A DNA stretch of 9,496 nt from Paracoccaceae bacterium (GTDB taxonomy: Bacteria; Pseudomonadota; Alphaproteobacteria; Rhodobacterales; Rhodobacteraceae): NCBI GenBank assembly GCA_007134805.1, contig SLKB01000314.1:1-9496 (forward strand), in the 5' to 3' direction. Shown here one piece after another: positions 7,253-9,496 of the stretch. Numbering within the stretch: the stretch's first letter is position 1; every line of letters begins with the position of its first letter. Made by a program: the position numbers and the translations under genes. The notes beneath the pieces are model-generated. The model did not search any database. It was not told where the DNA came from and saw nothing but the letters and a program-made list of their open reading frames with translations.

Positions 7253-7996
7253 TCATTCAAGCACGAGCGTCAGAGCCATCATCGCCGTGAAGGCCAGGGT
7301 CACGATCACCCCGACGATCGAGGTATCGACAGTCTCACTGGCCTCGGGCAGCAGTTCCGAGAAGATCATCCACAGCATCGCCCCCGCGGCAAGGCCAAGG
7401 CCCACAGGCAGAAGCGGCTGAAATGTCAGCACGAAAAGAAAGGCCGGCACCGCCAGCAAGGGCTGCGGCACCGAGGACAGGATCGACCACCAGGCGGCTT
7501 TCGCCACCGAGGCGCCGCGCGGTACCATGACCAGCGCGATGGCAAGCCCCTCGGGCACATTGTGCAGCGCGATGGCGATGGTGATGAAATCGCCCAGCTC
7601 GCGCCCGCCGCCATAGGCGACGCCCACGCCCACGCCTTCGGCCGCGGAATGCGCCGTCATCACGCCCATGATGAGCAGCACCTTCACACCGTCGGCGCGG
7701 GCGATATCCTTGATGCCGGGCGGGTTTTCCAGCCGGCCGATTGCGTGCTTGGCAAGCCAGATCCCCGCAAGGCCGAGGAGCAGCCCGAGGATCGTCCGAG
7801 GGCTTGAGACGTCAAATCCTTCCGTGAGCAGCGAGAAGACCGCAGCAAGCATGAGCCCCGCCGCCACTGCATTGCCATAGGCAAGCGCGCGGGGCGTGAC
7901 CTGGCGCATGGCCAGCAAGGGCAGCGCGCCGAGGCCCGTCGCAAGGGCCGTGATGGTGGCTGCGATGAAGACCAGAAGCACTGTCGGATCGGCCAT
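7253..7996 (-). CDS. ZIP-family divalent metal transporter
   Basis: The 247-residue product is an inner-membrane ZIP permease of the ZupT/GufA type, which brings Zn2+ (and often Fe2+ or Mn2+) into the cytoplasm. About eight membrane segments are visible, roughly at 5-29, 40-58, 68-86, 104-127, 135-158, 167-190, 194-214 and 224-246. The metal-site motifs are HSAAEG (His116, Glu120) in segment 4 and HNVPEG (His145, Asn146, Glu149) in segment 5, with SELLPEA near 213-219. The loop between segments 3 and 4 (about 87-103) is short and not histidine-rich. The ATG at 7996 has a strong AAGGAGGG site, which can be hidden in a hairpin. The long, structured upstream spacer suggests regulation, perhaps by metal. 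No Zur or Fur box was recognised. The metal cannot be named from sequence. Confidence 0.93.
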   Translation of the reverse strand: MADPTVLLVFIAATITALATGLGALPLLAMRQVTPRALAYGNAVAAGLMLAAVFSLLTEGFDVSSPRTILGLLLGLAGIWLAKHAIGRLENPPGIKDIARADGVKVLLIMGVMTAHSAAEGVGVGVAYGGGRELGDFITIAIALHNVPEGLAIALVMVPRGASVAKAAWWSILSSVPQPLLAVPAFLFVLTFQPLLPVGLGLAAGAMLWMIFSELLPEASETVDTSIVGVIVTLAFTAMMALTLVLE

Positions 7997-8001
7997 CCGT
8001 C

Positions 8002-8017
8002 CCTCCTTGCGAGGAGG
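8002..8017 (-). promoter_or_regulatory. Ribosome binding site of the ZIP gene within a hairpin
   Basis: On the minus strand CCTCC (8017-8013) can pair with GGAGG (8006-8002), with a 6-base loop. GGAGG is the core of the AAGGAGGG Shine-Dalgarno of the ZIP gene, 4 to 5 bases before its ATG. Folding would hide the site. A 5-bp stem is modest, so the effect is uncertain. Confidence 0.55.
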
Positions 8018-8110
8018 TCAGGAGAGCCAGTTGCCATGGAAAGTCAAGGCTGCAGCCGGAAAAGGGCGGCCGCATTGGCGAATGGACGCCATTTTGAAAA
8101 TGAAAAAACA

Positions 8111-8187
8111 TTTCGTCAGATGAAAAAATGATCGCAGATGCAGCAGTTATTTTTCCGCCTGTCGAAAAATGATTTCGTCAGTCGAAA
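8111..8187. promoter_or_regulatory. Three phased copies of a TTTCG-N5-CGAAA palindrome
   Basis: The 15-base dyad TTTCGTCAGTCGAAA (8173-8187) recurs as TTTCGTCAGATGAAA (8111-8125, 13 of 15 identical) and TTCCGCCTGTCGAAA (8153-8167, 12 of 15). Starts are 42 and 20 bases apart, close to four and two helical turns, so all copies face one side of the DNA. A weaker fourth copy may begin at 8091, 20 bases before the first. The array lies 115-190 bases upstream of the ZIP start. It looks like a cooperative operator. It does not match the Fur, Irr, Zur, LexA or CtrA sites I know. Confidence 0.5.
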
Positions 8188-8218
8188 AAAACGCCCCTTG
8201 CGGCTGCCAGACGTAAAC

Positions 8219-8229
8219 GGGGGGGGGGG
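8219..8229. repeat. G11 homopolymer
   Basis: Eleven consecutive G bases separate the AT-rich operator block from the hairpin cluster. Such tracts are prone to length change by slippage and to sequencing error. On the ZIP transcript strand it is C11. Confidence 0.9.
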
Positions 8230-8300
8230 AGCGCCCGCTCGACCGTGGCCTCCGGCCACAACTCGCGGGCGCTGCCTCTGCGGGACGCAGAGGCAGCGCC
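8230..8300. other. Two strong, mutually exclusive hairpins
   Basis: Fold one pairs AGCGCCCGC (8230-8238) with GCGGGCGCT (8265-8273) and encloses a small GTGGCC/GGCCAC hairpin (8245-8259). Fold two is a perfect 15-bp stem, 8268-8282 with 8286-8300, around a GGA loop. The arms share 8268-8273, so both cannot form fully at once. No U tract follows either fold on either strand. The layout recalls an attenuator or riboswitch expression platform, a structured RNA, or DNA cruciforms. No known RNA family was recognised. Confidence 0.6.
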
Positions 8301-8424
8301 AGTGCCAGGCGGCGCGCGCGCGGGGGAAAGGTGCACCCGATGTCACGGGGCCCGCCCGGCGGCTAGGGCCGGGCAAGCGACCGCGAGGGGTGCAGCGCAC
8401 CCTGAGCGGGCGCTTCCCCCCCCA

Positions 8425-8445
8425 CCTGCCGCCTGCCGCCTGCCG
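8425..8445. repeat. CCTGCCG tandem repeat, three copies
   Basis: Three perfect head-to-tail copies of CCTGCCG follow a C8 run. They are noncoding and lie about 25 bases from the kinase terminator. Probably replication slippage. Confidence 0.85.
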
Positions 8446-8469
8446 CTCTGTCGGGTCGCCCGGATAGCA

Positions 8470-8498
8470 AAACGCCCGGCGTCGGGGGCCGGGCGTTT
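8470..8498 (-). terminator. Intrinsic terminator of the aspartate kinase gene
   Basis: A perfect 11-bp inverted repeat, AAACGCCCGGC (8470-8480) and GCCGGGCGTTT (8488-8498), has a 7-base loop. On the minus strand the stem ends in TTTT and begins about 20 bases after the kinase stop. This is the clearest Rho-independent terminator here and probably ends the ectoine operon. Confidence 0.85.
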
Positions 8499-8518
8499 GC
8501 GTTCGTGATCAGCCGGTC

Positions 8519-9496
8519 TCAGGCGGCGGCGCGTTCGGGGGCGGCGGCGCGTTCGGGGGTGGGGGCACGAAAGGGTTCGGCCTCGTCCGCCTCCGCGAAG
8601 CTCATGTGCAGCACCTTGATCGCATCGGCCATCTGGTCGCGGCCCACCAGGAACTGCACCTCGACGCGGCGCATGCCTTGCTGGGCGGCGAGGGGGCGGA
8701 TGCCGGCCTCTTCGAGCGCGGTGAGCCCGCGGGCCAGTACGGAGAGATCGCTGAGGTCCGAGCCGATCACCGAGACCATCGCCAGGGCGCGCGCAGAGAT
8801 TTCGGCATTCGGGTAGGATTTCAGGATCTCGCGCTCGGCGCGGCGGATCGTCTTGAGCGAGCCGTCGAGGTAATGCGTGATCGTGTTCGCGTTCGAGTGT
8901 TTGGACACGATCCAGACATCATGGCGCGTCAGCGCATCGAGGATGCAGGCGTCATAGCCCTTCACCCCCACCATGTCGGGCTCATGGACCTCGAAGGCAT
9001 GGACCGGCAGGCCCGTCACCATCTCGACGCGGCCCGGCTGCCCGCCTTCGGGGCCGATCAGCGTGCCGGGGTCTTCGGGCTCGAAAGCGTGTTTCACGCG
9101 CAGGGGCACATCGGCGCGGCGCAGCACGCGCGCGGCGTTGGGGTGGATCGCCTCCATCCCCAGATTCGAGAGCTGGTCGGCCACATCATAGCTTGTGCGC
9201 CCGATCTTGCGGGTGTTCTCGACGCCCACGATCTTGGGGTCGGCCGAGGACAGGTGAAACTCCTTGTGGATGATCGCCTCGGCCGCGCCGGTGAGGGCGG
9301 CAAGCTGGGCGAAGACCACTTCCGAGTAGCCGCGATCATATTCGCGCATGAGCCCTTCGGAGCAATGCGCATAGCCTGTCACGATGGGCATTTCGGACGC
9401 AAGATCAATGCCTTCCATCGCGATCTTCAAGCGATCCTGCAAGGTCGGGTTGGTCTCGTCGCGCCAGCCCGAGAGATCGACGAAGCGCGCGTTCAC
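8519..9496 (-). CDS. ask: Aspartate kinase, ectoine-pathway type (3' part)
   Basis: Aspartate kinase phosphorylates aspartate, the first step towards aspartate semialdehyde, the precursor of ectoine. The window holds the last 325 codons. The frame runs off the right edge, so the start and the N-terminal lysine-rich active-site region are outside. Kinase-domain blocks seen are PIVTGYAHCSEG (37-48), DRGYSE (54-59) and HKEFHLSSADP (77-87), followed by IGRTSYDVADQLSNLGMEAIHP (split across 98-119). ACT domains follow, the last at about 237-301 with VSVIGSDLSDL. The HKEFHLSSADP and SNLGMEAIHP blocks are those of Ask_Ect, the kinase that accompanies ectABC, rather than of LysC. The extreme C-terminus (about 309-325) is an Ala/Pro/Glu/Arg tail made by a DNA duplication. 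It is the last gene of its operon, judging by the terminator. Confidence 0.92.
   Translation of the reverse strand: MNARFVDLSGWRDETNPTLQDRLKIAMEGIDLASEMPIVTGYAHCSEGLMREYDRGYSEVVFAQLAALTGAAEAIIHKEFHLSSADPKIVGVENTRKIGRTSYDVADQLSNLGMEAIHPNAARVLRRADVPLRVKHAFEPEDPGTLIGPEGGQPGRVEMVTGLPVHAFEVHEPDMVGVKGYDACILDALTRHDVWIVSKHSNANTITHYLDGSLKTIRRAEREILKSYPNAEISARALAMVSVIGSDLSDLSVLARGLTALEEAGIRPLAAQQGMRRVEVQFLVGRDQMADAIKVLHMSFAEADEAEPFRAPTPERAAAPERAAA
8523..8558. repeat. 18-bp tandem duplication in the kinase C-terminus
   Basis: The unit GCGGCGGCGCGTTCGGGG is present twice, perfectly (8523-8540 and 8541-8558). It stays in frame and repeats the peptide APERAA at the end of the aspartate kinase. Perfect identity suggests a recent event. 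The tail lies after the last ACT domain and is unlikely to affect catalysis. Confidence 0.9.

Larger units (their letters stand above)
7997..8518. other. 522-bp structured intergenic region, no credible gene
   Basis: Between the ZIP start and the aspartate kinase stop no frame looks like a real protein: the longest give low-complexity Arg/Pro/Ala translations. From left to right the region holds the ZIP ribosome-binding hairpin, an AT-rich block (about 8091-8191) with repeated palindromes and A-tracts, a G11 run, a cluster of strong hairpins (8230-8300, then weaker ones at 8354-8374 and 8388-8402), a C8 run (8416-8423), a 7-bp triplet repeat and the kinase terminator. It presumably carries the ZIP promoter, but I could not place -35 and -10 boxes with confidence. 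An unannotated RNA gene is possible. Confidence 0.7.

Noticed and set aside
8019..8047. TTGACT on the minus strand as the -35 box of a ZIP promoter
   Set aside because: The position 17 bases downstream reads CTCCTG, which is not a -10 box.
8116..8400. Minus-strand frame of 94 codons in the structured spacer
   Set aside because: Arg/Pro/Gly-rich translation that depends on the exact length of the G11 run, without homology I recognise.
8138..8467. Plus-strand frame of 109 codons in the structured spacer
   Set aside because: Low-complexity Arg/Pro/Gly translation running through the G11 tract and the hairpins, with no ribosome binding site.
1..9496. CRISPR arrays, insertion sequences, tRNA or rRNA genes
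   Set aside because: No regularly spaced repeats, transposase motifs, terminal inverted repeats or cloverleaf patterns were seen on either strand.

Overview
The window looks like chromosomal DNA of a high-GC alphaproteobacterium, most likely a halotolerant member of the Rhodobacterales (Rhodobacter/Roseobacter relatives). This rests on the ClpX and ClpP protein style, on the pairing of an RlmI-like RNA methyltransferase with a PIN-domain protein (I recall the same pair in Rhodobacter, unverified), on an Entner-Doudoroff dehydratase, and on an ectoine-type aspartate kinase. Nothing points to a phage, transposon, CRISPR array, tRNA or rRNA.

Layout from left to right. Bases 1-209 hold a 21-G run at the window edge, some inverted repeats and a doubtful 60-codon ORF. 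Reading leftward (minus strand) come clpX (210-1472) and, upstream of it, clpP (1644-2267), the two parts of the ClpXP protease, with a candidate promoter at 2327-2355. Next, also on the minus strand, is a two-gene unit: the RNA methyltransferase (2952-4145) and a PIN-domain ribonuclease-like protein (2410-2955) joined by a 4-base ATGA overlap. A 52-residue small protein (4222-4380) lies just upstream of them. The 195-bp divergent spacer 4381-4575 carries a near-consensus LacI-family operator between the -35 and -10 boxes of a candidate edd promoter. edd (4576-6381, plus strand) makes 6-phosphogluconate dehydratase and is not followed by eda. It converges on a small membrane-anchored M48 metalloprotease (6463-7155, minus), which lies downstream of a ZIP-family metal transporter (7253-7996, minus).

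The 522-bp spacer 7997-8518 has no credible gene but is rich in structure. It holds a hairpin that would cover the ZIP ribosome binding site, an AT-rich block with three helically phased copies of a TTTCG-N5-CGAAA-type palindrome and phased A-tracts, an 11-G run, two strong mutually exclusive hairpins, a 7-bp triplet repeat, and a clear intrinsic terminator. That terminator ends the rightmost gene, a 3' fragment of the ectoine-pathway aspartate kinase (8519-9496, minus), whose 5' part and presumed ectABC partners lie beyond the right edge.

The coding content is mostly housekeeping: protein quality control, rRNA modification, central sugar catabolism, metal uptake and osmoprotectant precursor supply. 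The least explained parts are the regulatory spacer upstream of the ZIP transporter, the coupled methyltransferase/PIN pair, and the operator in front of edd.
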